Part shown: one piece after another, positions 15,438 to 23,871 of the stretch
Position numbering within the stretch: the first letter of the stretch is position 1
How the letters are laid out: each line of letters begins with the position of its first letter
From: JAJXWB01 sp965246795
Lineage (GTDB): Bacteria; Pseudomonadota; Alphaproteobacteria; Rhizobiales; Beijerinckiaceae
Assembly: GCA_965246795.1 (NCBI GenBank)
Contig: CBDFFN010000007.1
Coordinates: 372,001-436,000 of the forward strand
Reading direction: 5' to 3'
Length of the DNA stretch: 64,000 bases
The notes under the pieces: model-generated
Database searches by the model: none
What the model saw: only the letters and a program-made list of their open reading frames with translations
What the model was told of the DNA's origin: nothing
Program-made: the position numbers and the translations under genes

Positions 15438-16238
15438 ATGAGCCAACCCGACACCATCGTTCTCGTGCACGGCCTATGGATGACTCCCCGCAGCTGGGAG
15501 AACTGGATCGAGCGCTACAAGCAGCGCGGCTTCACCGTCATTGCCCCGGCCTACCCAGGGCTCGAGGTCGAGGTCGAGGCGTTGCGTGCCGACCCGACGC
15601 CGATCGAGAAGCTCACCATCGAAGGCGTCACCCACCATTACGAGACGATCATCCGTGGTCTCGCGAGCCCGCCCATCATCATGGGTCATTCGTTCGGCGG
15701 TGCGTTCGTGCAGCTCCTCCTCGATCGCGGGCTCGGCGCGGCGGGCGTGGCCATCGATTCGGTTGCGGTGAAGGGCGTGCTCCGCGTTCCGTTCACCATG
15801 ATCAAGGCGAGCTGGCCGGTGCTCAGCCACCCATCGAACCGCCACAAGGCCGTGCCGTTCACGCCCGAGCAGTTCCATTACGCGTTCACCAACACGCTGA
15901 GCGAGGCCGAATCACAGAAGGCCTACGACCGCTACCACGTGCCCGCGCCCGGTCGGTTCGTGTTCGATGGCGCCGTGGCCAACTTCGACCCGCACGCGGC
16001 GACCAAGGTCGACTTCGACAAGGAAGACCGCGCTCCGCTCCTCTTCATCGCCGGCGCGAAGGACAACATCGTTCCCCCGTCACTCAACAAGTCGAACGCC
16101 CGCCACTACAACAGCGGCACCGTCGCCTACAAGGAGTTCGCTGGTCGCACGCACTACACCGTCGGGCAAGACGGCTGGGAAGAGGTCGCCGACTACGCGC
16201 TCGATTGGGCGCTCGCCCCGAAGGCTTCGGAGATCTGA
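15438..16238 (+). CDS. Alpha/beta hydrolase
   Basis: A 266-residue hydrolase. The opening strand and oxyanion region are IVLVHGLWMTPRSWENW. The nucleophile elbow is IIMGHSFGGAF (GxSxG, Ser nucleophile). A candidate Asp is in LLFIAGAKDNIVPPS and the catalytic His in FAGRTHYTVG. The cap region is modest. It is most like the non-haem chloroperoxidase/esterase-like branch. The start at 15438 gives the canonical N-terminus right before the first strand. It is divergent from the AIFL oxidoreductase (117-base spacer) and convergent with osmC. Confidence 0.85.
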   Translation: MSQPDTIVLVHGLWMTPRSWENWIERYKQRGFTVIAPAYPGLEVEVEALRADPTPIEKLTIEGVTHHYETIIRGLASPPIIMGHSFGGAFVQLLLDRGLGAAGVAIDSVAVKGVLRVPFTMIKASWPVLSHPSNRHKAVPFTPEQFHYAFTNTLSEAESQKAYDRYHVPAPGRFVFDGAVANFDPHAATKVDFDKEDRAPLLFIAGAKDNIVPPSLNKSNARHYNSGTVAYKEFAGRTHYTVGQDGWEEVADYALDWALAPKASEI

Positions 16239-16251
16239 TCACGACCTCCGG

Positions 16252-16285
16252 CTTCCCGCCACCGACGTTTCCGGGAGGCGGGAAG
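16252..16285. terminator. Bidirectional hairpin terminator
   Basis: CTTCCCGCC (16252-16260) pairs perfectly with GGCGGGAAG (16277-16285), a 9-bp stem with a 16-base loop. It lies in the 59-base gap between the convergent alpha/beta hydrolase and osmC stops. No long T-run follows on either strand. Confidence 0.55.
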
Positions 16286-16297
16286 GGGAGGCGGAGC

Positions 16298-16732
16298 TCA
16301 GACGAGCTTCGCGGTGAGGGTCATCGGCGTGGCGGCGAGCGCCTTCGAGAGGGGGCAGTTCTTCTTGGCATCCTCTGCAATCTCCTCGAACTTCGCCGCG
16401 TCGATGCCAGGCACCTTGGCTTCGAGCACGAGCGCGATGTTCTTGATGGTGAAGCCTTCGCCGTCTTTCTGCAGATCGACGTTGGCCGAGACGGTGAGCT
16501 CTTCCGGAGCGTGACCGGCGCCGCTCAGGGCGAACGAGGTCGCCATCGCGAAGCAGCCGGCGTGCGCAGCCGCGAGCAGCTCTTCCGGATTGGTGCCAGC
16601 CTTGCCGTCTTCGCTCTGGAAGCGCGTGTTGAACGAGTAGGGTTGGTCGTGTAGGGCGCCGCTCTGGGTGGTGAGTGCGCCTTTGCCGTGGAGCCCATCG
16701 CCGCGCCAGACGGCCGTGCTTTTTCTGATCAT
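16298..16732 (-). CDS. osmC: OsmC-family peroxiredoxin
   Basis: A 144-residue OsmC/Ohr-fold thiol peroxidase reducing organic hydroperoxides. Landmarks: the N-terminal AVWRGDGLHGKG, TNPEELLAAAHAGCFAMA (first redox Cys) and NCPLSKAL (second redox Cys). The last motif is OsmC-like and distinguishes it from Ohr. Typical length. It stands alone; the convergent hydrolase stops 59 bases away. Confidence 0.92.
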   Translation of the reverse strand: MIRKSTAVWRGDGLHGKGALTTQSGALHDQPYSFNTRFQSEDGKAGTNPEELLAAAHAGCFAMATSFALSGAGHAPEELTVSANVDLQKDGEGFTIKNIALVLEAKVPGIDAAKFEEIAEDAKKNCPLSKALAATPMTLTAKLV

Positions 16733-16792
16733 TCGCCCGTTCTAGCGAACGTCTGCGCGCGTGGCGACGGGGAATCGACCGAGCTTCAGCTG

Positions 16793-18079
16793 CTAGGGCT
16801 CGCCGAGAAGGAAGCGCGACACGAGCCAGAGCGTCGTCGTGCTCGTGGCGACGGCGAGGGGGGCGAGAAGCGCTCCGATCGTGACCACCTTGGCGGCCCG
16901 CAGCTCGTGCCCTTCGCGGCGAGCAATGCCGATCACCAGCATCGTCGCCAAGGAGCCGAACGGAGTGACGATCGCGCCGACGTCGGTGCCGATCAATGTG
17001 GCCAGCGCATCGAGCTGGCTCGCGTGAGAAGCATCGAGAATGCCACGTGCCATGAGCGCGGCAGGCAGGTTGTTGATCACGTTCGAAGCCAGGGCGGCGC
17101 CGCCCGCTTCGGCGAGCATTGCCCACACCGACCCTGCCGGGATCCGCGAAAGCCAGCTCGACGCAATGGTGCCCACGCCCAGATTTTCCAGGCCTCTCAC
17201 CGCGACGAAGAGGCCGACCACGAAAGGAAAAACGTCCCAGGCGATCTCGCGGGTCGCCGACCATTGGAGGCGCTGGGTCGCCGCGCCGGCCACGAGGAGG
17301 ACGCCACACCCCGCGAAGGCCACGACGTAGGGCTCGAGGCCGGCCAGCGGGCACAGGAAGTAGCCGACCAAGACGACCGCGAGCACCGCGATACAGAGCC
17401 GGAAGTAGCCCCGATGGGGAACGACGCTCGAAGGTCGCTCGAGCGCGACGAGCTCGAACGGCCCCTGTAGATCGCCTCGGAACCACCACCCGAGGAATGC
17501 GTAAGTCGTGGCGAGCGCGGCGACCTGTGGGCCGAGCATGTTCAGCGCATACCGGGCGAACGTGAAATGGAACGCGCTCGTGAAGAGGATGTTGGTGAGA
17601 TTGCTGATCGGTAACGCCAGGGAAGCGACGTTGGCCACCAGCGCGCAAAGCAACACATAGGGCGCTGCGCGCAGGCGGAGCCGCTTCACCAGCGCGAGCA
17701 CCACGGGGGTCAACATCACCGCGGTGGTGTCGAGCGAGAGCGTTGCCGTCACTGCCACGCCGAGCAGGAACGTATTTCGGTAGAGCGCGGCGCGATCTCC
17801 GTTGGCGAGGCGTGCGCATCGAATCGCCGCCCAGTCGAAGAAGCCACTCTTTCCCACGAGCATCGACAAGACGAGAAGCGACAGCAGGAAGAGGAGCGCG
17901 CTTCTTCCCGATAGGGCCACGCTCAAGGCGTCATGCGGTGCGACCATTCCCAGGGCCACGAGGGAGGCCGCTCCGAGCATCGTCCACCATGCCTCGCTCC
18001 AGCGCCGCGGGCGCACGACGACGAGCACCAGCATCGCGGCGAAGATCGTCAGCGTCGAGGCAATGCGCGCGGCGCTCAC
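16793..18079 (-). CDS. ArsB/SLC13-type ion permease
   Basis: A 428-residue protein with about 11-12 hydrophobic helices. Features of the ArsB/NhaD ion-transporter superfamily are visible: LSLDTTAVMLTPVVLAL in the first half and, in the second half, ASNVINNLPAALMA with LIGTDVGAIVTPFGSLATML. It could export arsenite or another anion, or act as a sodium/proton antiporter. The GTG start at 18079 lies two bases after the TetR stop, so the regulator and permease form a tight operon. Confidence 0.8.
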   Translation of the reverse strand: MSAARIASTLTIFAAMLVLVVVRPRRWSEAWWTMLGAASLVALGMVAPHDALSVALSGRSALLFLLSLLVLSMLVGKSGFFDWAAIRCARLANGDRAALYRNTFLLGVAVTATLSLDTTAVMLTPVVLALVKRLRLRAAPYVLLCALVANVASLALPISNLTNILFTSAFHFTFARYALNMLGPQVAALATTYAFLGWWFRGDLQGPFELVALERPSSVVPHRGYFRLCIAVLAVVLVGYFLCPLAGLEPYVVAFAGCGVLLVAGAATQRLQWSATREIAWDVFPFVVGLFVAVRGLENLGVGTIASSWLSRIPAGSVWAMLAEAGGAALASNVINNLPAALMARGILDASHASQLDALATLIGTDVGAIVTPFGSLATMLVIGIARREGHELRAAKVVTIGALLAPLAVATSTTTLWLVSRFLLGEP

Positions 18080-18081
18080 TG

Positions 18082-18804
18082 CTATTGGGCGAGCCTGAGA
18101 GCGATGCCGTCGAGCACGATAGCCAGTCCCGATTCGAAGGAGCTGTCTTGCATCGAAGCCACTGGCGAAGCCGCCATCGCACCGAGGAGCTCGTTGGTGC
18201 GTGGATAGAGACCCGATCGGATGATGTGCTCGGTGTAGGCCGCCTGATCGGCCCACCACTGTTCTGTGCTGAGACTCGACTCGCCGATGGCGCACTCGCT
18301 CGCCGTCTCGGATGCGACGAACCCTCTGACGTACGAGGTCAGTGCGTCGATGGCGACCAGGCGCTCGGACATCGAGCGCCCGGTGGGCTCGAGGAGCGCG
18401 AGCGTGGCCTCGAGCGCGCGCAGACGATGGGGGCCCAGGGTGGGCCGGCCGGCGAGCGCGGTGCCGAGCCATGGGTGCGCCTTGAAGAGACCTCGCAGGC
18501 CCTGCGCCGCCGTCTCCAGATCCGCGCGCCAGTCGCCGGTCGAGCGCACCTCGCCACCCTCGAGTGCCCCATCGACCATGAGATTCACCAGGTCGTCCTT
18601 GCGGGCCAGGTAGCGGTAAAGCGAGCTCGTCCCCGTCCCCAGCTCGGCCGCGATCCGCCGCATGGAGACCGCCCCCATCCCCTCCCGGTCGGCAATCGTG
18701 ATCGCCACGCGGGTGAGCTCTTCACGGTCCCGCGATGGCTGGGGCCCCCGACTGCCACGGGCGGCCCGCATCCAGATCACCGGGGGCAGCGTTTTCGGTG
18801 TCAT
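18082..18804 (-). CDS. TetR-family regulator
   Basis: A 240-residue regulator. The helix-turn-helix is at about residues 40-70 (MRRIAAELGTGTSSLYRYLARKDDL, typical TetR) and the C-terminal part resembles the TetR_C domain that senses drugs (GLRGLFKAHPWLGTALAGRP). A start at 18804 gives the MTPKTLPPVIW N-terminus; upstream MSTLFAIRS at 18831 is also possible. It is directly upstream of the ArsB-like permease and is likely its autoregulated repressor. Confidence 0.87.
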   Translation of the reverse strand: MTPKTLPPVIWMRAARGSRGPQPSRDREELTRVAITIADREGMGAVSMRRIAAELGTGTSSLYRYLARKDDLVNLMVDGALEGGEVRSTGDWRADLETAAQGLRGLFKAHPWLGTALAGRPTLGPHRLRALEATLALLEPTGRSMSERLVAIDALTSYVRGFVASETASECAIGESSLSTEQWWADQAAYTEHIIRSGLYPRTNELLGAMAASPVASMQDSSFESGLAIVLDGIALRLAQ

Positions 18805-18868
18805 CGATCTAATTGCGAACAGTGTACTCACATCTAGCGATGGCGAATACTGCGAGCGACCTCTGCAG

Positions 18869-19768
18869 TTATTGTCGTCGTCGTCGGCCCACGGATTCGG
18901 TCTTTGCGCCAGCTGGCTTTGGCCGGGAATGGTCGCACTTCAGCGGGCGAGCGAAGCTCGGCACGTAGAGCGCGTCGAGGCTGCCGAACAGGCGGTCCCA
19001 TATCGCAGTGTAAAACCCGTAGTTCGAATCGGGACGCTGGTGGTGCCGGGCGTGGAAGGTGCTGGTTCCTAACCATTTCACGATGGGCCAATCGACCCAC
19101 CCGCGTGGCAGCGGCTCTACGCCGGTATGGCCGAGGAGACCGAACGCGATGTTGAGCGAGAGGTAGATGAACATGCCGCCGAGCGAGAAGGGTCGCATGC
19201 AGAGGACCGCGATCCAGAGCGAGCCGAAGCCGATCACCTCGACGGGGTGGAGCACGAAGAGGGTGAGGGGGCGCGGCCGGTCATAGCGGTGATGCACCGC
19301 GTGGACGTGCCGATAGAAGGCGGGCGCGTGGGCGATGCGATGCGCTACGTACATCGCGAAATCCATCACCACCACGAGAAGCGCCGCATCGACCGCCCAC
19401 CGCCACACGGGCGCGTCACCTTCGACTTCGACCCAGCCCGCTCGAAAGAGCGCCCAGCCGGCCCACATCACCGCGGCATTCAGCACCACGCAGGTCGCTG
19501 CCAGGATGCTCTCGCTCGAGCGGAGCGGGAGCGGCGGCTCGGCCACGGGCACTCCGTGATAGCGACGCGTCACCGCCTCGCCGAGCAAAAGCGCGCCCAG
19601 GAACATGGCGATGTTCATCACCAACGACGCGACCGAGGCCTCGAGCCACGACAGGCTGCGCGTCCAGACGAGGAGCTCGGGGAGCACGGGCAGGATGCTA
19701 TCGCAGCGACCACGAGAGCGCTTCGACGCACGGATTCGCACCAACCCTTGCTTTTTCGCACTCTTCAC
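18869..19768 (-). CDS. Sterol desaturase / fatty acid hydroxylase-family membrane enzyme
   Basis: A roughly 299-residue membrane di-iron enzyme. The histidine boxes are HRIAH, HAVHH and, after the last helix pair, HARHH, the signature of the fatty acid hydroxylase superfamily. Four to five hydrophobic segments precede and separate them. It may hydroxylate or desaturate lipids or carotenoids; myxobacteria make sterols and carotenoids, so either is plausible. The GTG start at 19768 lacks a ribosome site; a GTG at 19687 may be the true start. It is divergent from the AT-hook gene. Confidence 0.8.
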   Translation of the reverse strand: MKSAKKQGLVRIRASKRSRGRCDSILPVLPELLVWTRSLSWLEASVASLVMNIAMFLGALLLGEAVTRRYHGVPVAEPPLPLRSSESILAATCVVLNAAVMWAGWALFRAGWVEVEGDAPVWRWAVDAALLVVVMDFAMYVAHRIAHAPAFYRHVHAVHHRYDRPRPLTLFVLHPVEVIGFGSLWIAVLCMRPFSLGGMFIYLSLNIAFGLLGHTGVEPLPRGWVDWPIVKWLGTSTFHARHHQRPDSNYGFYTAIWDRLFGSLDALYVPSFARPLKCDHSRPKPAGAKTESVGRRRRQ

Positions 19769-19785
19769 CGCTACACGGTTGGCTC

Positions 19786-20295
19786 ATGAGTCAGCCTCTG
19801 GTGAAGATTAGTGCAGCCGACCTCAAGGCGGCGAAGGCAGCGCGCACCGCTCCCGCCCCCAAGATCAACAAGAGCGATCTGATCCGGTCGCTGCCCACGT
19901 CGATGAAGGCGTCCGAAGTGGTGGCCCAGGCTGCGAAGCAGGGCGTGAAGATCACGCCGGGCCTGGTCTACGTGGTGCGTTCGAAGAAGGAGCAGCCTTC
20001 GACGACATCCGATGGGACGCGCCGCCGTGGTCGGCCGAGCAACGCCGACGTGCTGGGTGTGCCGGTGAAAAAGCGCCGCGGTCGTCCGCCGGGCTCGAAG
20101 AACAAGCCGAAGCCGGGAGCATCGCCTGCCGCCGCCCCGATCACGAAGGCCGCGGCCTCCGCGAAGACGGCACCCTCGCTGGGACGAGGCGCGTCGGATG
20201 CCGAACGGCGTCTCGCTTCCGTGGTGGTCGAGCTCGGTCTCGATCGGGTGCTCGAGCTGCTCGACGGCCTGAAGCGCGCGCTCGCTCGGGTCTAG
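19786..20295 (+). CDS. AT-hook (HMGA-like) DNA-binding protein
   Basis: A 169-residue protein. Residues 30-70 carry a small helical motif (MKASEVVAQAAKQGVKITP, LVYVVRSKK) that I recall in other myxobacterial small DNA-binding proteins. Two AT-hook cores follow: RRRGRPSN (about 80-87) and KKRRGRPPGSKNK (about 95-107), embedded in a basic Ala/Pro/Lys tail. The C-terminal helix (SVVVELGLDRVLELLDGLKRAL) may dimerise. HMGA-like hooks bind the minor groove of AT-rich DNA; myxobacterial CarD is a known example. The start at 19786 faces the divergent hydroxylase gene. Confidence 0.8.
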   Translation: MSQPLVKISAADLKAAKAARTAPAPKINKSDLIRSLPTSMKASEVVAQAAKQGVKITPGLVYVVRSKKEQPSTTSDGTRRRGRPSNADVLGVPVKKRRGRPPGSKNKPKPGASPAAAPITKAAASAKTAPSLGRGASDAERRLASVVVELGLDRVLELLDGLKRALARV

Positions 20296-20431
20296 CCCCG
20301 CCACGGCGTGCGGCCGCGCTCGGTCTTTCTGTTTCGACAAGACTGAAGTGCACTTGCCGGCGATTGTTTCGCGGCGATAGCGGTCGCATGGTGGTTGCTT
20401 GATCGAGAGCTCGATCGGAGAGGCGACCACC

Positions 20432-21046
20432 ATGAGCAGCCTGCTCGTTCCCAGCGATGTGGCGTTCACGCCGGCAGTGAAGGCGATCCAGACGCGAAAG
20501 GGGTCGCGCTCGGCCTACGCGCGCATGGAGCAGAGTGGCGGCTGGGAGACCGAGGTCACCGACGAGCTCGCCGCCTTCGTGGCCGAGCAGCGGAGCTTCT
20601 TCATGGCAACGGCGAACGCCGAGGGTCAGCCCTACATCCAGCACCGAGGCGGGCCACCCGGGTTCGTGCGCGTGCTCGACCACCACACCCTCGCGTTCGC
20701 CGACTTCAAGGGGAACCGGCAATACATCTCGCAGGGCAACCTGTTCGAGAACCCGAAGGTGCACCTCTTTTTCATCGACTACGTCGAGCAGCGGCGCATC
20801 AAGGTGTGGGGCACCGCCGAGGTGATCGAGAACGACCCGGCCCTGGTCGCGCGGCTGATGCCCGAGGGCTACAAGGCGCGGCCCGAGCAGGCGATGGTGA
20901 TCCACGTCGACGCGTGGGACGTGAACTGTCCGCAGCACATTCCCCAGCGCCTCGAAGCGACCGACGTGGAGGCGGCACTGGCGTCGCGCGACGCGCGCAT
21001 CGCAGAGCTCGAGGCCGAGGTCCGCCGTCTCGAGAAGAACGGCTGA
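20432..21046 (+). CDS. Pyridoxamine 5'-phosphate oxidase-family (FMN-binding split barrel) protein
   Basis: A 204-residue flavin-binding split-barrel protein: SFFMATANAEGQPYIQHRGGPPGFVRVLD, LAFADFKGNRQYIS and VHLFFIDYVEQRRIKVWGTAEVI are typical. The extra C-terminal helix (ALASRDARIAELEAEVRRLEKNG) is coiled-coil-like. The ATG at 20432 follows GGAGAGG; the TTG at 20399 is less likely. Members of this branch are flavin reductase-like or F420/haem-binding; no specific substrate can be assigned. Upstream lies a 136-base region containing its promoter. Confidence 0.82.
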   Translation: MSSLLVPSDVAFTPAVKAIQTRKGSRSAYARMEQSGGWETEVTDELAAFVAEQRSFFMATANAEGQPYIQHRGGPPGFVRVLDHHTLAFADFKGNRQYISQGNLFENPKVHLFFIDYVEQRRIKVWGTAEVIENDPALVARLMPEGYKARPEQAMVIHVDAWDVNCPQHIPQRLEATDVEAALASRDARIAELEAEVRRLEKNG

Positions 21047-21089
21047 CGCAGCGGCCTCGCGACGATCGGATCGATGCGATCGGAGTGGC

Positions 21090-21776
21090 TCAGCCGAAGA
21101 CGGCAGAGACCTCGGTGCGCTTCTCGTAGAGCTCGAAAAAGTTCGCGGCGATATCATTCGGATCGAGGGTGGCGTTGCCCGAATCGAACGCGGTGCCCTT
21201 CACCATTCCGGTGACCACGACCTCGCCGACGTAAACGCCTCGGCTCGCGAGCTTGGCGCTCAAGAGGCCGACCGTCTTGTGCTGCGCGGCCTTGGCGACT
21301 GCGAGGCCCATGGCGCCCCACTGCACGGCCATGGCGTCGACCTTGGGATCGTAGAACGCAAGCCCGCCACCGGTGACGAGCACGGCGCCCTTGTTGGCCT
21401 CGAGATCCGGGAGGGCTTCCTGGGTGGCCGCGATCAGGCCATGCACGCCGAGGTCGAGCACCTTCTGCAGCTCTGCGGTCGGGGCGGTGGTGAGATCGCC
21501 AGCGGCGCCGCCATAGGCGTTCCAATGCACGATCTGGATCGGGCCGACGGCAGCGCGCACCTCCTTGACCAGCGCGCGTACGGCGTCGGTATCGGAGAGG
21601 TCGCAGGGGAAGGCTTTGGCATCGACGCCGGCCTTGCCGAGCTCGCCTGCGGCGGCGGTCAGCTTATCGGCGCTGCGCGCCACGATCGCGACGGATAGGC
21701 CACTTTCGCCAAACTTGCGGGCCACCGAATGAGAGATGCCGGGGCCATGGCCGCACACGAGGATGGTTCGTTTCAT
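21090..21776 (-). CDS. Short-chain dehydrogenase/reductase lacking the classical Tyr
   Basis: A 228-residue Rossmann-fold protein. MKRTILVCGHGPGISHSVARKFG gives the cofactor glycine motif in the form GHGPGIS. FPCDLSDTDAVRAL binds the adenine side, and HWNAYGG stands where NNAG usually is. The usual YxxxK is not evident: the region reads QWGAMGLAVAKAA with Lys but no Tyr. It is therefore an atypical SDR whose catalysis may differ. A paralogue of the same kind lies at 47426-48121. It is divergent from the methyltransferase. Confidence 0.82.
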   Translation of the reverse strand: MKRTILVCGHGPGISHSVARKFGESGLSVAIVARSADKLTAAAGELGKAGVDAKAFPCDLSDTDAVRALVKEVRAAVGPIQIVHWNAYGGAAGDLTTAPTAELQKVLDLGVHGLIAATQEALPDLEANKGAVLVTGGGLAFYDPKVDAMAVQWGAMGLAVAKAAQHKTVGLLSAKLASRGVYVGEVVVTGMVKGTAFDSGNATLDPNDIAANFFELYEKRTEVSAVFG

Positions 21777-21853
21777 CGCCCACGACTAGCATCCAGCGGC
21801 GCGGGCCGGCGAACCACGAAACGATTCTTCACACCACGAAAAGGGAGGCCACG

Positions 21854-22648
21854 ATGGACGCGATCACACAGCTGAAAGAGAACGCCAAGAAGACGTGGTC
21901 GGGCTTCGGATCGCTCGAAGCGGTCACTGGCTCGGTCGCGCCGCGCCTGGTCGACTTCTCGGGGATCCGGGCGGGGAACGAGGTGCTCGACGTGGCCTGT
22001 GGCACCGGCGTGGTATCGCTGACGGCGGCGCGGATCGGCGCGAAGGTGACGGGCCTCGATCTCACCCCCGAGCTCGTGGAAGGCGCCAGGGCGAACGCGA
22101 AGTTGATGCGCGTCGAGGCGACGTTCCTCGAAGGTGACGTAGAAGCACTGCCGTTCGGAGACGCGGAGTTCGACGTGGTGGTCAGCCAGTTCGGGCACAT
22201 GTTCGCGCCCCGGCCCGCCATTGCGATCACGGAAATGCTGCGCGTGCTCAGGCCGGGCGGCACGATTGCGTTTTCGACGTGGCCGCCCGAGCTTTGCTGG
22301 GGCCGCATGGCCGCACTCGGTGCGAAGTATGGCCCGCCGGCGCCGGAAGGAAGCGCGTCACCGATCGAATGGGGCATCCCCGACGTGGTGCGCGAGCGTC
22401 TCGGTGCGAAGGTGAAAGACCTCTCGTTCACGCGCGAGGTGCTACGCATGCAGGCGCTCAGCGTTCAGCACCTCCGCCGGTCGAGCGAGCACGTGGGCCC
22501 CACGCAGCGCCTGGTCGCCATGCTCGAGGCAAGCGATCCGGCGAAGCTGGCTGCCTATCGCGCCGAGGCCGAGGCCATTGCCTCGATCTACTTCAAGGAC
22601 AACCACCTCGAGCAGGGCTTTCTCATCACCCGCGCGACGAAGATCTAG
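21854..22648 (+). CDS. Class I SAM-dependent methyltransferase
   Basis: A 264-residue methyltransferase of the UbiE/Methyltransf_11 type. Motif I is VLDVACGTGVVSL (SAM glycine loop), followed by VTGLDLTPELVEGARANA, the acidic post-I region and EGDVEALPFGDAEFDVVVSQFG; motif III is LRVLRPGGTIAFSTW. The substrate is unknown. Its start (ATG 21854) is 77 bases from the divergent SDR start, so the two may share a control region. Confidence 0.87.
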   Translation: MDAITQLKENAKKTWSGFGSLEAVTGSVAPRLVDFSGIRAGNEVLDVACGTGVVSLTAARIGAKVTGLDLTPELVEGARANAKLMRVEATFLEGDVEALPFGDAEFDVVVSQFGHMFAPRPAIAITEMLRVLRPGGTIAFSTWPPELCWGRMAALGAKYGPPAPEGSASPIEWGIPDVVRERLGAKVKDLSFTREVLRMQALSVQHLRRSSEHVGPTQRLVAMLEASDPAKLAAYRAEAEAIASIYFKDNHLEQGFLITRATKI

Positions 22649-22661
22649 CTAGCGCTCGCGC

Positions 22662-23537
22662 TCAGCCGTGCTTCACGAGCCACTCGCGGATCATCTCCAT
22701 GACCGGCTTGCGGAGTGGCGCGGGCTCGTTGTGGAGCTCGTGGTAGTAGCCGTCGAACTGGCGCAGGGTCTGATCGCGGTCGGCGGCGTTCGCATTGCTG
22801 TCGAAGATGCGCACGGTGGCGGTGTGGTCGCAGATGCGGTCGCCGGTGCCCACGTAATAGAGCATCGGAAGCACGAGCGAGCCGATCTCGTGCTCCACGC
22901 GCGCAATCGCCGCATTCATCGCCGAGAACCAACCCGCAGTCACGACCGGCACGCGTAGATCGTCGGCCACGTAGCGCGCTACCTCTTCCGAATCGCGACA
23001 GATGGCGTCTGCCGGGATGCCCGAGGGAAGCGAGAGCTTCGGCGCGAGCTTGCCGGCGATCTTCCCGACCGCGAGCTTCAGCGGATTGACCTTCATGGTG
23101 AGGCCGAGGAGCGGGCTCGAGATGATCGCGCCCGAGAGCTTGGGCTGCGAGCGCTGGTGATCGAGCAGGTAGACGAGCGAGATGAGGCCGCCCATGCTGT
23201 GCCCATAGAGGAACCACGGCACCGCCTCGGCACCGGCGGCCTTCACTTCCTTGGCGTCGACGTCGCGCATGAGGCGGCCGAGGTCTTCGGCATAGTCCTC
23301 GAAGCGCGCGACGTGGCCGCGCGTACCGCCCGATCGGCCTAGCCCGCGATGGTCGGGGCCGAACACGAGCGCTCCGTCTTCGGCAAGCTCGCCGGCGAGG
23401 CACGCATAGCGACCCGCGTGCTCGGCGCCGCCGTGACAGACCACGACCACGCGCTTCGGCGTGCCCTCGGGGATCCACAGATCGACGTGGATCGAGGTGC
23501 CGTCGCTGGCTTCGATCGATCGGGATTCTGTGCGCAC
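22662..23537 (-). CDS. Monoacylglycerol lipase-like alpha/beta hydrolase (lysophospholipase)
   Basis: A 291-residue serine hydrolase (Hydrolase_4 type). VVVVCHGGAEHAGRYA is the HG oxyanion region, FGPDHRGLGRSGG the DxRGxGxS motif of monoacylglycerol lipases, and FLYGHSMGGLIS the nucleophile elbow. Asp is in YVGTGDRICDH and His near FDGYYHELHNEP. The GTG at 23537 was chosen because it lies eight bases after the upstream gene's stop. It probably acts on monoacylglycerols or lysophospholipids. Confidence 0.87.
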   Translation of the reverse strand: MRTESRSIEASDGTSIHVDLWIPEGTPKRVVVVCHGGAEHAGRYACLAGELAEDGALVFGPDHRGLGRSGGTRGHVARFEDYAEDLGRLMRDVDAKEVKAAGAEAVPWFLYGHSMGGLISLVYLLDHQRSQPKLSGAIISSPLLGLTMKVNPLKLAVGKIAGKLAPKLSLPSGIPADAICRDSEEVARYVADDLRVPVVTAGWFSAMNAAIARVEHEIGSLVLPMLYYVGTGDRICDHTATVRIFDSNANAADRDQTLRQFDGYYHELHNEPAPLRKPVMEMIREWLVKHG

Positions 23538-23545
23538 GCGCAGGC

Positions 23546-23797
23546 CTACTTGCCCGGCTCTTCTTGTTGGTGAGCCTTGGCGATCGCCGCCTTGACGTCG
23601 GACGAGACCGCGGCGAGGTCGATGATCACCTTGCCGTCGTGCACGGCGCGCACCGACTCGGCGGGAATGTTGAAGTCGCCCGCGCCCTCGATGTCGACGA
23701 CGAGCTCGTTCGGGTGGACATAGCGAACGGAGCCGAACTCCTCGCCGCCCTCCTTGGTGTAGACCTGATCTCCGACCGAAACGGCTGCCTTCGTCAT
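23546..23797 (-). CDS. Small PRC-barrel/DUF2171-like protein
   Basis: An 83-residue soluble protein. The N-terminal part has the small beta-barrel pattern VSVGDQVYTKEGGEEFGSVRYV, with DFNIPAESVRAVHDGKVIID close to DUF2171/PRC-barrel-like proteins. The C-terminal helix is Ala/Lys/Gln-rich. The function is unknown; such proteins are often stress-induced. It is followed after eight bases by the lipase-like gene. Confidence 0.6.
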   Translation of the reverse strand: MTKAAVSVGDQVYTKEGGEEFGSVRYVHPNELVVDIEGAGDFNIPAESVRAVHDGKVIIDLAAVSSDVKAAIAKAHQQEEPGK

Positions 23798-23871
23798 CGC
23801 TTCTCCGCTCTCTTTCCGAAAGGCGCGAGCTTAGTCGGGAAGCTCGGAAGACGCGACGCGTAACAGGCGCC

